From JAENWD01 sp963796915 (GTDB lineage Bacteria; Acidobacteriota; Vicinamibacteria; Vicinamibacterales; JAENWD01), in the NCBI GenBank assembly GCA_963796915.1, contig CAWCNI010000004.1, positions 1,116,001 through 1,180,000 on the forward strand: 64,000 nucleotides of DNA, given 5' to 3'. Below are positions 1 to 9,526 of this stretch, piece after piece. Both the position numbers and the translations under genes were made by a program. The notes beneath the pieces are model-generated. The model saw only the letters and a program-made list of their open reading frames with translations, was not told the DNA's origin and made no database searches. Position 1 is the stretch's first letter. Each line of letters begins with the position of its first letter.

Positions 1-2
1 AT

Positions 3-1175
3 GTCGGGGCTGCCGAACGGCAGTTCGCCGGAGTGCTGAAGCGGCAGCCACGCAACGACGCGGCGCTGACAGGCCTGGGCTACGCGGAACTGGCCAAGCG
101 CGATCCTGACAAGGCCATCGCCCGCTTCGATCAAGCGGTCGCCGTGAAGCCGGCCTCGGCGTCGGCGCTGGTCGGCCGCGGTCTGGCGTACGCGCAGTCC
201 GGCAGGGCCGCCGAGGCGATCGCCAGCCTCGAGGCAGCGCACGCCGCGGAGCCCACGCTGGATCTGTCGGCCAGGATCGACGCGCTCCGCTTCCGGGCCG
301 TCGAGGACGCCGTCGCACGGGCTCGGGCGGCGGCGTCGGCCGGCAAACTCGACGAGGCGCGCAGCGGATACGCCGCTGCGCTGGTCGCCTCACCCGACAG
401 CGCGCCGCTGCTGAAGGAGCTCGCTGGTGTGGAGCGGCAGGCCGGCGACGTGACGTCGGCGCGGACGCACCTCGAACGCGCCATTGCCGTCGACCCCGCC
501 GACCGCGCCGCCCGTCTCCAGCTGGCGGACCTGCTCGAAGCCTCCGGCGACCGCAAGGGCGCGCTGCAGGTGCTCCAGGCAGCCGAACGCGCGGAACGCA
601 GTCCCGACATCGAGGCGCGCATCGCCGCGTTGCAGGAGCGCGCCGACCTCGAGGCACTCCCGGAGCGGTATCGCCGGATTGCCGGGGCGCCGAGCGTGAC
701 CCGCGCCGATCTCGCGGCGCTCCTCGGCGTCCGTCTCCCGGGCGTCCTGCGGGCCGCTCCGCCACGGCCGGTGCCGCTCGTCACCGACGTTTCCGGCGGG
801 TGGGCGGCGTCCTGGATCGCCCTCGTGCTCCGGGCGGGCGTGATGGACGCCTTTCCGAACCACACGTTTCAGCCCGACGGCACGGTTCGCCGCGCCGATC
901 TGGCGGCCGTCGTCGATCGGACGCTGTCGCTGATGGCGGCACTCGATCCGCCGAAAGCCGGCAGCTGGCAGAGAGATCCCGCGTCCTTCACCGACCTTGC
1001 CTCGAGCCACCCGGCCTACGAGGCGGCCAGCCGCGCGGTCGGCGCCAAAGTGCTCGATGCGGGACCGGGAGGCGCCTTCGAGCCGACGCGGCTCGTCACC
1101 GGCGCGGAGGTCTCCGACGCCGTAGGACGGCTTGAAAAGCTGGCGGGCCCGAAGGCTCGCGCCGAGCGGAAGTAG
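3..1175 (+). CDS. TPR-repeat protein with C-terminal SLH-like repeats (5' partial)
   Basis: The reading frame is open from base 3, so the true start lies upstream of the window. The N-terminal 200 or so residues are Ala/Leu/Arg-rich helical pairs with TPR spacing (for example an A-LVGRGLAYAQSGR-A helix followed by EAIASLEAAH). The C-terminal third carries two SLH-like segments: one with WIALVLRAGVMDAFPNHTFQPDGTVRRA-type spacing of aromatic, Gly-Val and Asp-Gly-Thr landmarks, and a weaker copy near the end. TPR proteins act as scaffolds, and SLH repeats normally tether proteins to the envelope. A role in envelope or exopolysaccharide assembly fits the glycan locus that follows but is inferred only. 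It ends three bases before the phosphatidyltransferase, so the two are probably co-transcribed. Confidence 0.7.
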   Translation, partial: VGAAERQFAGVLKRQPRNDAALTGLGYAELAKRDPDKAIARFDQAVAVKPASASALVGRGLAYAQSGRAAEAIASLEAAHAAEPTLDLSARIDALRFRAVEDAVARARAAASAGKLDEARSGYAAALVASPDSAPLLKELAGVERQAGDVTSARTHLERAIAVDPADRAARLQLADLLEASGDRKGALQVLQAAERAERSPDIEARIAALQERADLEALPERYRRIAGAPSVTRADLAALLGVRLPGVLRAAPPRPVPLVTDVSGGWAASWIALVLRAGVMDAFPNHTFQPDGTVRRADLAAVVDRTLSLMAALDPPKAGSWQRDPASFTDLASSHPAYEAASRAVGAKVLDAGPGGAFEPTRLVTGAEVSDAVGRLEKLAGPKARAERK

Positions 1176-1178
1176 ATC

Positions 1179-1739
1179 GTGCGCACGCTGACCATCGCCA
1201 ACCAGGTCACGCTTGTCCGGCTGCTGCTGGTGCCGGCCTTCGTGATCCTCGTGCTCTACGGCGAGCTGGGCTGGGCGCTGACCACGTTCCTCGTTGCCGG
1301 CGTCACCGACGCCCTCGACGGCATCATCGCCCGCTGGGCGCGGCAGAAGACCACGCTCGGGGCGTGGCTCGATCCGATGGCCGACAAGCTCCTGCTGCTC
1401 AGCGCCTTTGTCGTGCTCACGCTGCCGGCCAGCAATCTGGTCGCGCGAATTCCGCTCTGGCTCACCGTCTGCATCATGAGCCGCGACGTCGTGATCGTGC
1501 TGACGGTCGCCATCGTGAACCTGGCGGTCGAGCGCACGACATTCACGCCGACGCTGCTGGGCAAGGCAGCGACGGCGATCTACATCCTCACGTGTCTGGT
1601 ATTCCTGACGGTGAACTATCTCGGGAAGCCGTCGCCGCTGACTGACTGGACGGTCTATCTGGCGCTGGCCGTGACTGTCGTCTCAGCCCTGCACTACATC
1701 GGGCACGCAGCCCGGATCATCAACCACACCGCGCAGTAG
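1179..1739 (+). CDS. pgsA: CDP-alcohol phosphatidyltransferase (PgsA-like)
   Basis: An integral membrane enzyme of 186 residues that transfers a phosphatidyl group from CDP-diacylglycerol to an alcohol, most likely glycerol-3-phosphate as in phosphatidylglycerolphosphate synthase. The family signature is complete: D44, D47, G48, A51, R52, G61, D65 and D69 with the usual spacing. Length and about six hydrophobic segments are normal for PgsA. The start is GTG, three bases after the upstream stop. Other CDP-alcohol transferases, such as cardiolipin synthase of this fold, cannot be fully excluded from sequence alone. Confidence 0.85.
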   Translation: MRTLTIANQVTLVRLLLVPAFVILVLYGELGWALTTFLVAGVTDALDGIIARWARQKTTLGAWLDPMADKLLLLSAFVVLTLPASNLVARIPLWLTVCIMSRDVVIVLTVAIVNLAVERTTFTPTLLGKAATAIYILTCLVFLTVNYLGKPSPLTDWTVYLALAVTVVSALHYIGHAARIINHTAQ

Positions 1740-1745
1740 CGCGAT

Positions 1746-1770
1746 CGCGCGGGGGCGATTCCCCCGCGCG
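1746..1770. terminator. GC-rich hairpin between convergent genes
   Basis: A perfect 10-bp stem (1746-1755 with 1761-1770) closes a 5-base loop between the stops of the phosphatidyltransferase and the UDP-xylose synthase. There is no T-run on either side, so it may terminate or pause in both directions but is not a canonical intrinsic terminator. Confidence 0.45.
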
Positions 1771-1781
1771 CCTGCGGTCTG

Positions 1782-2714
1782 TCAGATCTTGGTCCTGAAG
1801 TACGCGATGGTGGTGGCGAGGCCGTCCTCGACTGCGACGCGGGGCTCCCAGCCAAGCAGCGTGCGCGCACGCGTGATGTCCGGCTGGCGAACCTTCGGGT
1901 CGTCCACGGGCAGGGGACGGTGCACGATCTTGCTGGTGGCGCCGGTCTGCTTGATGATCAACTGCGCGAGCTCCGCCAAAGTCATCTCGCGCGGGTTGCC
2001 GATATTCACCGGCTCGTTGACGTCGGAGAGCATCAGGCGAATGATGCCGTCGACCAGGTCGGTGATGTAGGTGAAACTGCGCGTCTGGCTGCCGTCGCCG
2101 AAGACGGTGACGTCTTCGTTGCGCAGCGCCTGCGAGATGAACGCCGGCACCGCGCGCCCGTCCTTCACCCGCATGCGCGGACCATAGGTGTTGAAGATCC
2201 GCACGATCTTCGCGTCCACGCCGTGGTACCGGTGGTACGCCGTCGTCATCGCCTCGGCGAAGCGCTTGGCTTCGTCGTAGACCCCGCGCGGACCAATCGG
2301 GTTGACGTTGCCCCAGTAGCTTTCCTTCTGCGGATGCTCGAGCGGATCCCCGTAGACCTCCGATGTCGACGCGAGCACGAACCGCGCGCCCTTGGCCTTG
2401 GCCAGGCCGAGCGCCTTGTGCGTGCCGAGCGCGCCGACCTTCAGCGTCGGAATCGGCAGCTCGAGATAGTCGATCGGACTGGCAGGGCTCGCCCAGTGGA
2501 GCACGTAGTCCACGGGGCCGTTGACGTAGATGTAGTTGGTGACGTCGTGCTTGATGAACTCGAAATCACGGTGCATCAGGTGCGCGACGTTGGCGATGTC
2601 TCCCGTCAGGAGATTGTCGATCCCAACTACCGAGTAGCCGCGGTCGAGAAGAGTCTCGGCGAGGTGCGAGCCGATGAAGCCGGCTGCACCGGTGATGACG
2701 ACACGACTGCTCAT
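1782..2714 (-). CDS. uxs: UDP-glucuronate decarboxylase (UDP-xylose synthase)
   Basis: A 310-residue extended short-chain dehydrogenase. It carries the NAD-binding G9xxG12xxG15 motif, the catalytic T117-S118-E119 and Y146xxxK150, and the HWASPASP segment near residue 73 typical of UDP-xylose synthases rather than of 4-epimerases. The reaction converts UDP-glucuronate to UDP-xylose and CO2. It is the last gene of the seven-gene minus-strand glycan operon. Its substrate would be made by the UDP-glucose dehydrogenase at 9632, so the two enzymes together give a UDP-glucose to UDP-xylose route. A dTDP-glucose 4,6-dehydratase annotation is the usual miscall for this family. Confidence 0.88.
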   Translation of the reverse strand: MSSRVVITGAAGFIGSHLAETLLDRGYSVVGIDNLLTGDIANVAHLMHRDFEFIKHDVTNYIYVNGPVDYVLHWASPASPIDYLELPIPTLKVGALGTHKALGLAKAKGARFVLASTSEVYGDPLEHPQKESYWGNVNPIGPRGVYDEAKRFAEAMTTAYHRYHGVDAKIVRIFNTYGPRMRVKDGRAVPAFISQALRNEDVTVFGDGSQTRSFTYITDLVDGIIRLMLSDVNEPVNIGNPREMTLAELAQLIIKQTGATSKIVHRPLPVDDPKVRQPDITRARTLLGWEPRVAVEDGLATTIAYFRTKI

Positions 2715-2724
2715 ATGTGTGGTT

Positions 2725-4164
2725 TCAGTAAGCGTGCTTGTGGAAGAACCCCTTGACCAGGGTCAGCCACATGATTTTCATGTCCAGGGCGACCGACCAG
2801 TTCTCGATGTAGTAGAGGTCGTACTCGATGCGTTTCTCGATCGAGGTGTTGCCGCGCCAGCCGTTCACCTGGGCCCAGCCGGTCAGCCCGGCCCGCACCT
2901 TGTGGCGCAGCATGTACTGCGGAATGCGCTGCTTGAACTGGTCGACGAAGTAGGGCCGCTCCGGGCGCGGGCCGACCAGGGACATGTCGCCCTTCAGCAC
3001 GTTCCACAGCTGCGGCAGCTCGTCGACGTTCGTGCGCCGGAGAAAGCGTCCGAGCGGCGTGCAGCGCGGGTCGTCCTCGCGCGCCCAGATCGGGCCGGTG
3101 TCGGCCTCGGCGTCCTCGAACATCGATCGGAACTTGTAAATCTGAAACGGCTTGCCGTCGAGGCCCATGCGCTCCTGCCGGTAGAGCACCGCGCCGCTCG
3201 AGGTGCGCCGGATGAGCAGCGCGACAATGCCGAAGGGGATGGCCAGGGCGGCCAGTGCCGCCGACGAGATGCCGATGTCCAGGGCCCGCTTGATGAAGCT
3301 GTTGAAGCCCTGAAGGGGAACGTCGTTGACGTTGATGATCGGGATCCCGTCGAGGTCCTCGAGCCTCGCCCTGAGGGCGATGACCTGCAACAGGTCCGGC
3401 ACCACCTTGACGTCGATCATCTCGCGGCCGATCACCTCGAGGAGCTGCAGCATCCTCACGTGCTCTTCGGCGGGGAGGGCGACGTACAGGTGGTCCACGG
3501 CCTCGCGCCTGGCGATTTCTCCCGCCTCGTCGAGCGTGCCGAGAATCGGCAGGCCGCGGTGGCCGAGATAGTCGCCGCCGGCGCGGTCGTCCACGAAGCC
3601 GACGACGTGGTAGCCGAGCTCGCGATGTTCGAGAATCCAATCGGACACGAGCCGCCCGAGCTCTCCGGCGCCGGCAATCAGAATTCGCTTGAGCCCGATG
3701 CCCGCGCGCCACCGGCGCTCGAGCGCCTCACGGACCAGTTCGCGCGACGCGAACGTCAGCAGGACGTTGAACCCGAGGAAGAACGCCCAGACGATCTGCG
3801 ATACCTCGTACACCCCGCGATCCTTCAATTCGTCGGGGACGTAGTAGGCCTGGAAGTACAGCGTCGCGATGATGCCGAAGACGACGGCGAGGATGCTGCC
3901 GACGAACACCGCAAAGAAATCGTCGACCCGCGAGCGGCCGCGGCGCAGGCGGTAGAGTCCCTGGACCTGGTAGGCGAACGGGCCGAGGACGCCGATGAAC
4001 GGCAGGACGTTGACGTACTGGCTGAAGGGCGGGAACCCCTTGGTGACCGGGATCAGTCCGCTTTCGAACCGGAGCACGTACGCGAGCACGAAGGCGGAGA
4101 TGCCAAGGATGGCGTCCGAGAGGACGTAGAACGCGACGAGCAGCCGGTTGTGCCGTCTTACCAT
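2725..4164 (-). CDS. Undecaprenyl-phosphate sugar-1-phosphate transferase (WbaP/WcaJ type)
   Basis: This enzyme initiates lipid-linked glycan assembly by moving a sugar-1-phosphate from a UDP-sugar onto undecaprenyl phosphate. The 479-residue protein has several N-terminal membrane helices, a central Rossmann-like CoA-binding-type region (GAGELGR near residue 165), a re-entrant helix before residue 300, and the C-terminal bacterial sugar transferase domain. That domain shows KFRSM, the catalytic VDELPQ and the GPRPE motif. It overlaps the upstream glycosyltransferase by 7 bp, so the two are probably translationally coupled. The sugar specificity (glucose, galactose or another sugar) cannot be read from the sequence. 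Confidence 0.9.
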   Translation of the reverse strand: MVRRHNRLLVAFYVLSDAILGISAFVLAYVLRFESGLIPVTKGFPPFSQYVNVLPFIGVLGPFAYQVQGLYRLRRGRSRVDDFFAVFVGSILAVVFGIIATLYFQAYYVPDELKDRGVYEVSQIVWAFFLGFNVLLTFASRELVREALERRWRAGIGLKRILIAGAGELGRLVSDWILEHRELGYHVVGFVDDRAGGDYLGHRGLPILGTLDEAGEIARREAVDHLYVALPAEEHVRMLQLLEVIGREMIDVKVVPDLLQVIALRARLEDLDGIPIINVNDVPLQGFNSFIKRALDIGISSAALAALAIPFGIVALLIRRTSSGAVLYRQERMGLDGKPFQIYKFRSMFEDAEADTGPIWAREDDPRCTPLGRFLRRTNVDELPQLWNVLKGDMSLVGPRPERPYFVDQFKQRIPQYMLRHKVRAGLTGWAQVNGWRGNTSIEKRIEYDLYYIENWSVALDMKIMWLTLVKGFFHKHAY

Positions 4165-5273
4165 CGGGTTCCTGGCGCGTGCCGCAATGTCTCGTCGATG
4201 ACGTCCGTGATCTCGCTGGCGAATCGCTGCCGGCTGAATGTCGCCGCGTGCGCGCGGGCGACGTCAGGGCTGAACGGCAGAGTCATCGCGGCCTGCAGGC
4301 CCGCGGCCATCGCTTCAGGCGTCGCCTCGGTCACCAGCACGCCGGTCACGCGGTCCATGACAGTCTCGCGCGCGCCGCCGCGTCCAAGGGCCACCACCGG
4401 GCGGCCACATGCCTGGGCTTCGACAGGCACGATGCCAAAGTCTTCCTCGCCTGGCAGCAGCACCGCGCTGGCGCCGCGATAGATGTCGCGCACGACGTCG
4501 TCGGGCTGAAATCCGAGAAAGGAGACGTCCGCGCCAGCGGCATGCGCTTCGAGCCGGGCACGTTCGGGCCCCTGACCGACGATCTTGAGCGGCATTCCCA
4601 CGATTCGTGCGGCGTCTATCGCCAACTCCAGGCGCTTGTAAGGAACCAGGGCCGACACCACGGCGGCATATCCTTCCGCCGGTCGTGCATCGGGCGCGTA
4701 GAACTCGGTGTCCACCGGAGGGTACACGACGTCCGATCGTCGATTATAGTATCGGGCGATTCTTCCGGCAACATAATGCGAAATAGCCACATAGCGGCTT
4801 ACTCTGCCGGACGTTGAGGCATCCCACCGCGCCAGCCGGCGCAGGACCGGCCGCGCCAGGGCGGCCGCCGGCCAGCCGATACGCTCCGGCCCGAAATATT
4901 GATCCCGCTGATCCCAGGCATACCGCATCGGCGTGAAGCAGTAGCAGACATGCGGAATGGCCGGAGGCGCCACGACGGCCTTCGCGGCGCAGTGGCTGGT
5001 GCTCACGATCAGGTCGTATCCGTCCAGGTCGAGCAGCTCGATGGCCACCGGGAACACCGGCAGCAGCTCCCGGTACACGCTGCCGATGGCAGGCACGTGC
5101 TGGAGGATGGAGGCACGGATGCGATGGCGGGAAATGGCAGGGGAGACGCTCCCCGGGACATGCACCAGGGTCAGGATGTCGGCGTCCGGATAGACGTCGC
5201 ACAGGACCTCGAGCGCCTTTTCCCCGCCACGCATCCCCGTGAGCCAGTCGTGCACCAGGGCGACGCGCATCAC
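4158..5273 (-). CDS. GT4-family glycosyltransferase (WbaZ-like)
   Basis: A GT-B fold retaining glycosyltransferase of 371 residues. The N-terminus has the HDWLTGMRGGEK glycine-rich acceptor loop common to WbaZ-like mannosyltransferases. The C-terminal half has the nucleotide-sugar ExxxxxxxE motif (EDFGIVPVE) followed by ACGRPVVAL. It acts at the cytoplasmic face, adding a sugar to the lipid-linked intermediate. It overlaps the downstream sugar-phosphate transferase by 7 bases and the upstream GT4 gene by 4 bases. The donor sugar is not predictable. Confidence 0.85.
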   Translation of the reverse strand: MMRVALVHDWLTGMRGGEKALEVLCDVYPDADILTLVHVPGSVSPAISRHRIRASILQHVPAIGSVYRELLPVFPVAIELLDLDGYDLIVSTSHCAAKAVVAPPAIPHVCYCFTPMRYAWDQRDQYFGPERIGWPAAALARPVLRRLARWDASTSGRVSRYVAISHYVAGRIARYYNRRSDVVYPPVDTEFYAPDARPAEGYAAVVSALVPYKRLELAIDAARIVGMPLKIVGQGPERARLEAHAAGADVSFLGFQPDDVVRDIYRGASAVLLPGEEDFGIVPVEAQACGRPVVALGRGGARETVMDRVTGVLVTEATPEAMAAGLQAAMTLPFSPDVARAHAATFSRQRFASEITDVIDETLRHAPGTRW

Positions 5274-6394
5274 CGGGCGGCCACGTCCAGGTAGATGTCG
5301 CGAATCTGGCGCACCGATCGCTCCCAGGAAAACTGACGCGCGCGCGCAAGGCCTCTTCGCCGCAGGTCCGCATGCAGCGCCGGGTCGGTGACGACCCGCC
5401 GGATGGCGTCGGCAATGGCGTCGGTGTCGGTCGGGTCCACCAGCAACGCCGCGTCGCCCGTCACTTCAGGCAGCGACGACACGTTCGAGGTGACGACCGG
5501 CGTCCCGCTGGCCATCGCCTCGAGCGGGGGCAGACCGAAGCCCTCGTAGAGCGACGGAAACACGAAGACCTTGGCCAGCCGATACACGACCGCCAGCGTC
5601 TCGTCCGACAGGAAGCCAAGAAACCGGACGTACTTGTGCAGGTTGTATTTGTGCACGGCGCGCCTGAGCGCCGCGTACTTCGAGATCTCGTCGCCGATGA
5701 TGACCAGGCGCAGGTCGTCCACGCCGGACTGCCGGACGCGATGAAACGCGTCGATCAGCCGCTCGACGTTCTTGTGCGGTTTCACATTGCCGACGTAGAG
5801 CGCGAAGTCGCCTGCGAGCTGATACCGCTCTGCCACCCCGCGCACCGCGTCGTCTGACGGATCGCCCTCGAAGTGTTCGTCGATCGCGTTGTAGATGACG
5901 GTGATCTTGTCGGGCGACACGTCGAAGTATTCGAGGATGTCGCGCTTGGACGCCTCGGACACTGTCAGGATGCGATCCGATCGCCGCGCGGCCGATCCCA
6001 TCTGGGCCCGCGCGTAGGCGAGCGCGCCGCGCTTGGGCAGATACTGCGGGAAGCGCAGGTGGATGCAATCGTGAATCGTCACCACCGATCGGCAGCGTGT
6101 CAGCGGCGGCAGCACGTAGTGCGGTTCGTGGAACACCTGCGCGTGGTTCCGCAGCAGCGCCCACGGGACACTCAACTGCTCGCGGACGGAGTACGGCGGC
6201 GACTGGTCGACGACGGCGCGGAAGTTGTCCGCGCCCAGCGTCCGCGGCAGGTCCCGGTCGGCGTTCTGGCAGAGCAGGACGTACTCGGTCTCGTGGTCGA
6301 TCCGTGCCAGCTGCCGGAGGATGTTGCGGATGTAAGTACCGATGCCGAAGTCGTGCACTTTGCGGGCATCGATGGCGACTCTCACGGCCTTCAT
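5270..6394 (-). CDS. GT4-family glycosyltransferase
   Basis: A 374-residue GT-B glycosyltransferase. The start is placed at the ATG at 6394, whose product begins MKAVRVAIDARKV, because GT4 proteins open with this first beta strand (VAIDAR) and the glycine loop GIGTYI. The longer open frame upstream runs antisense-like through the preceding gene. The donor-binding motif EGFGLPPLE followed by AMASGTPVV is intact. It is one of several GT4 enzymes in the operon, 25 bp after the GT2 gene and overlapping the next gene by 4 bases. Confidence 0.85.
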   Translation of the reverse strand: MKAVRVAIDARKVHDFGIGTYIRNILRQLARIDHETEYVLLCQNADRDLPRTLGADNFRAVVDQSPPYSVREQLSVPWALLRNHAQVFHEPHYVLPPLTRCRSVVTIHDCIHLRFPQYLPKRGALAYARAQMGSAARRSDRILTVSEASKRDILEYFDVSPDKITVIYNAIDEHFEGDPSDDAVRGVAERYQLAGDFALYVGNVKPHKNVERLIDAFHRVRQSGVDDLRLVIIGDEISKYAALRRAVHKYNLHKYVRFLGFLSDETLAVVYRLAKVFVFPSLYEGFGLPPLEAMASGTPVVTSNVSSLPEVTGDAALLVDPTDTDAIADAIRRVVTDPALHADLRRRGLARARQFSWERSVRQIRDIYLDVAAR

Positions 6395-6419
6395 GATAGC
6401 GGACGATGAGGGGCGGCGC

Positions 6420-7241
6420 TCAGGCGCCCGGCGGGAGGCCCCGCAGGCGCAAATAGCGCTCGAGCCACGGCGCCCAGCGCGGACGGTGCTTGCGGTAGTA
6501 GGCGAGGTGGCTCTGTTGCCAGGCGCGATGCGCGGCGCCGCCGGTCGACGGCGCCGATCGCCCACGCAGGTGGACGATCTGGGCGACCGGCGAGAACACG
6601 ACGCGGTGACCTCGGGCCCGGACCGCCGCGCAGAAGTCAGCGTCCTCGGCGTAGAGAAAGTAGCGTTCGTCGAGCAGGCCCGCCTCTTCTGCCGCCGGTC
6701 TCCGCACCAGCAGGCACGCGCCGGTCACCCAGTCGACGTCGCGCTCTGTCGAGGTCGCGCGCTCGATAAACCGTGCCGCTGCCGTCACCCCGCGTCTGTC
6801 GAGGCCGAGCAGCGTCTTCCGTCGGAGCTCGCCGAGCGGTGACAGGTCGTCGCCAAACGACAGCTCGGCATGGCCCTGCCCATCGACGATCCGCGGACCG
6901 ATCACACCCGCGTCGGGGCGCGCGGCGAGCCGGTCCATCAGGGCGTCGACGGCGCCCGGCGGCACGATCGTGTCAGGGTTCAGCAGCAGCACGAAATCGC
7001 CGCGGGTCGCGCGAATGCCGATGTTGTTGCCTGCCGAGAAGCCGGCATTCCGCCCGGCGTCGATCACAGCGACTGTCGGGAATCTCGCGCGCACCATTGC
7101 GGGCGCGCCGTCGGTCGACGCGTTGTCGACCACGACGATCTCGTGAGCGTGCGCCGGGGGCGCCGACGTCAGCGAGGTGAGGGTGGCGGCAAGCTCCTCG
7201 CTCGCGTTGTAGGACACGATGACGATCGACAGGCGCGTCAC
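6420..7241 (-). CDS. GT2-family glycosyltransferase (rhamnosyltransferase-like)
   Basis: A 273-residue GT-A inverting glycosyltransferase. It opens with the nucleotide-binding strand SIVIVSYNA, has VVVDNASTDG near residue 36, and has LLLNPDT in place of the DxD motif, as is usual for the rhamnosyltransferase-like subgroup. The later TGACLLVRR and YAEDADFC segments match the acceptor side and the catalytic-base region. It overlaps the upstream GT4 gene by 4 bases. The donor could be dTDP-rhamnose or another nucleotide sugar; no rhamnose synthesis genes are in view. Confidence 0.85.
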   Translation of the reverse strand: MTRLSIVIVSYNASEELAATLTSLTSAPPAHAHEIVVVDNASTDGAPAMVRARFPTVAVIDAGRNAGFSAGNNIGIRATRGDFVLLLNPDTIVPPGAVDALMDRLAARPDAGVIGPRIVDGQGHAELSFGDDLSPLGELRRKTLLGLDRRGVTAAARFIERATSTERDVDWVTGACLLVRRPAAEEAGLLDERYFLYAEDADFCAAVRARGHRVVFSPVAQIVHLRGRSAPSTGGAAHRAWQQSHLAYYRKHRPRWAPWLERYLRLRGLPPGA

Positions 7242-8323
7242 GGCGCTGCCACCTGTTCCAGGACGCTGAGCGTGCGTGCGGCCGTCACGCGCCAGGAGTA
7301 CCGCCCAAGGACCCGCGGGGCCGCATCGAGGATCGCGTGCCGCCTGGCGTTGGCGGGATCGAGCAGCGACGCGAGCGCGTCGGTCACGAGGTCCGGGTCC
7401 GGGCGCGCGACGCGCCAGGCGCCCTCGCCGTAGACCTCACGAGCGACTGGCGTGTCGAGGACGACCGGCGGCACGCCGGCGGCCAGCGCCTCCAGCGGCG
7501 TGAGGCCGAACCCCTCGTACTCCGACAGAAACGCAAACACAGATGCGCGACGGTACAGATCGGCCAGGGCGGCGTCCGGAAGCCAGTCGTGGTGCGCGAT
7601 CCTGTCGCCCACACCTGTCTGCGCGGCAAGCCCGACGAGATCGATTCTGGGATGTGTCCGGTTGGCGCCCACCAGTACCAGCCGCGCCAACGGGTAGCGC
7701 GCGGCGAGGCCGGCGAACCCGTCGATCAGCGCCGGGACATGACGCCTGTCGAAAATCGATCCGACGTAGAGAATCAGCGGCTCCCTGGCGACGGCCGGCG
7801 ACGCCGGCGACTCCAGCCCGACGCCAAGCGGGATGACGTGAATCCTGTCGGCTGACACCCCGAGGTGTCTGATGATTTCGTCGCGCGAGAACTCCGTCAG
7901 GGTCAAAACGGCGCCGGCCCGTCGCGCTGCCAGCCGCGCGAGTGTCCGACGCCGCATCCCTTCGCGAAGGCCGAACCACTCCGGGTGCGCGGCAAACGAG
8001 ACGTCGTGCATCGCGACGACGAACGGCACCGCCGTCAGCAGCGGCGCGGAGTAGCCCGGCGCAAAAAACACGTCGGGGCGATCGCGGCGGACGGCGTGGG
8101 CGAGCGCGCCCTGCTCCCAGGCCGTGCCCCCCGAGCCGTTGGCGAGCGCCACCTCGCCGGGCAGGTCCGGCGGCAGCGCGACGCCGCCATCCGGGGAATA
8201 GATGGTGAACCGGTGTCGGCGAGCCTCCGGGCTGAGCCCCCACTCCTGCAGCAGGCGCTGGAGGTAGCGGCCGACGCCCGTGCCGCCGGGGCCGAGCTCG
8301 CGACCGTCAACGCCGATCTGCAT
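7238..8323 (-). CDS. GT4-family glycosyltransferase
   Basis: A 361-residue GT-B glycosyltransferase starting with the strand QIGVDGREL and the glycine loop GTGVGRY. The C-terminal donor site reads EYEGFGLTPLE then ALAAGVPPVV. Its start lies inside the last 17 bases of the upstream GT4 gene and its end overlaps the GT2 gene by 4 bases, so these genes form one translationally coupled unit. The substrate is unknown. Confidence 0.85.
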   Translation of the reverse strand: MQIGVDGRELGPGGTGVGRYLQRLLQEWGLSPEARRHRFTIYSPDGGVALPPDLPGEVALANGSGGTAWEQGALAHAVRRDRPDVFFAPGYSAPLLTAVPFVVAMHDVSFAAHPEWFGLREGMRRRTLARLAARRAGAVLTLTEFSRDEIIRHLGVSADRIHVIPLGVGLESPASPAVAREPLILYVGSIFDRRHVPALIDGFAGLAARYPLARLVLVGANRTHPRIDLVGLAAQTGVGDRIAHHDWLPDAALADLYRRASVFAFLSEYEGFGLTPLEALAAGVPPVVLDTPVAREVYGEGAWRVARPDPDLVTDALASLLDPANARRHAILDAAPRVLGRYSWRVTAARTLSVLEQVAAP

Positions 8324-9455
8324 CGGGCATCCCGGGGCGGAGCAGTCGTGTGTATGCGTGATAGAGCCGGTCCGCCGCCGTCTCCCACCGATATGCCGCG
8401 GCGCGCGTGAGCCCGTCTCTGCTCATGCGCTCGGCCCGCGATGGGTCACTGAGCACCGCGTCGATCGCCTCGGCCAGCGCGCGTGGGTCCTCGGCGTCCA
8501 CCATCAGCCCGGCGTCTCCGGCCACTTCGGGAAGCGCGCCACGATTCGAGGTGACGACGGGAATGCCGAGCGCCATCGCCTCGAGTACCGGCAGGCCGAA
8601 GCCCTCGTTCAGCGACGGCAGCACGAGGAGCCTGGCGCCCTCGTACAGGGCACGACGCTTGTCGCCATCCACGTAGCCAGCGTAGTCCACCAGCGCGTTC
8701 AGGGGCGGCGCGGCCATCCGGTCCGCCCAGCCTGCGCCGAGCGGATGCAGGCCTCCGGCGACACGCAGGCGGGGCAGCGAGTCGGGTCGCGAGCGCGCCA
8801 GCAGCTCCCATGCGTCCAGCAGTTGGCCCAGGTTCTTCCGTGGCTCGAGTGTCCCGACAAACAGAACATAGCCGTCCGAAGGGGGCCGGCGGTCGACAGG
8901 GTCGCCGATCCAGCTGGGAATGCCGGGCCTGCAAATGACCAGACGGTCCGCGCCGACGCCGAGCTCCTGCTGGACGGCGCGCGCGGTGTGGTGCGAGACG
9001 ACGACCACCGCGGCCGCCCGTGGCACGTCCCGCCGCACCAGCGCCGCGTAGTCCCGCCGAATCTCCGCCGTCGTCCGTTCGGGATGGCGGAGGAAGTCCA
9101 GGTCGTGCACAGTGACCACCTGGCGGGCACGTCGAGTGGGAATGAGCAGCGGGTGCAGGGCGTGCACGATGTCCGCCGGCGACGCCAGTTGCTCGACGGG
9201 CGGCCACCGCAGCCGGTGCCACGCGAAGGCGAGCGGGCGGACCGGCAGCTTTCGGTCCACGACGTGCGTGTGCGGCCAGTCGGCCGCCAGGCCAGGGTCC
9301 GGCCGATCCCGCCACGAACTGGTGAACAGCGTCAGTTCGTCCCCGTCGGGCATCCGCCGGGCCAGGGCGCGGGCCAGCTCGTGGGCGTACTCTCCAACTC
9401 CCGTCCGATCCTTCAGCGCGGGACGGTAGTCGAGGAGGACTCTCACCGGCGGCAA
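8307..9455 (-). CDS. GT4-family glycosyltransferase, first gene of the glycan operon
   Basis: A 382-residue GT-B enzyme: first strand VRVLLDYRPAL, loop RTGVGEY, donor motif NEGFGLPVLE followed by AMALGIPVVTS. It is the promoter-proximal gene of the minus-strand run ending with the UDP-xylose synthase. It diverges from UDP-glucose dehydrogenase across a 176-bp intergenic region. The four GT4 and one GT2 enzymes suggest a repeat or oligosaccharide of about six sugars including the priming sugar; this count is inference. Confidence 0.85.
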   Translation of the reverse strand: MPPVRVLLDYRPALKDRTGVGEYAHELARALARRMPDGDELTLFTSSWRDRPDPGLAADWPHTHVVDRKLPVRPLAFAWHRLRWPPVEQLASPADIVHALHPLLIPTRRARQVVTVHDLDFLRHPERTTAEIRRDYAALVRRDVPRAAAVVVVSHHTARAVQQELGVGADRLVICRPGIPSWIGDPVDRRPPSDGYVLFVGTLEPRKNLGQLLDAWELLARSRPDSLPRLRVAGGLHPLGAGWADRMAAPPLNALVDYAGYVDGDKRRALYEGARLLVLPSLNEGFGLPVLEAMALGIPVVTSNRGALPEVAGDAGLMVDAEDPRALAEAIDAVLSDPSRAERMSRDGLTRAAAYRWETAADRLYHAYTRLLRPGMPDADRR

Positions 9456-9526
9456 GGCTAGCAGGGCCGGCGCACCGGAGACAAGCGGCTTGACAAAATG
9501 GCTGGAAGTCCTTTTGGGTCAGTATG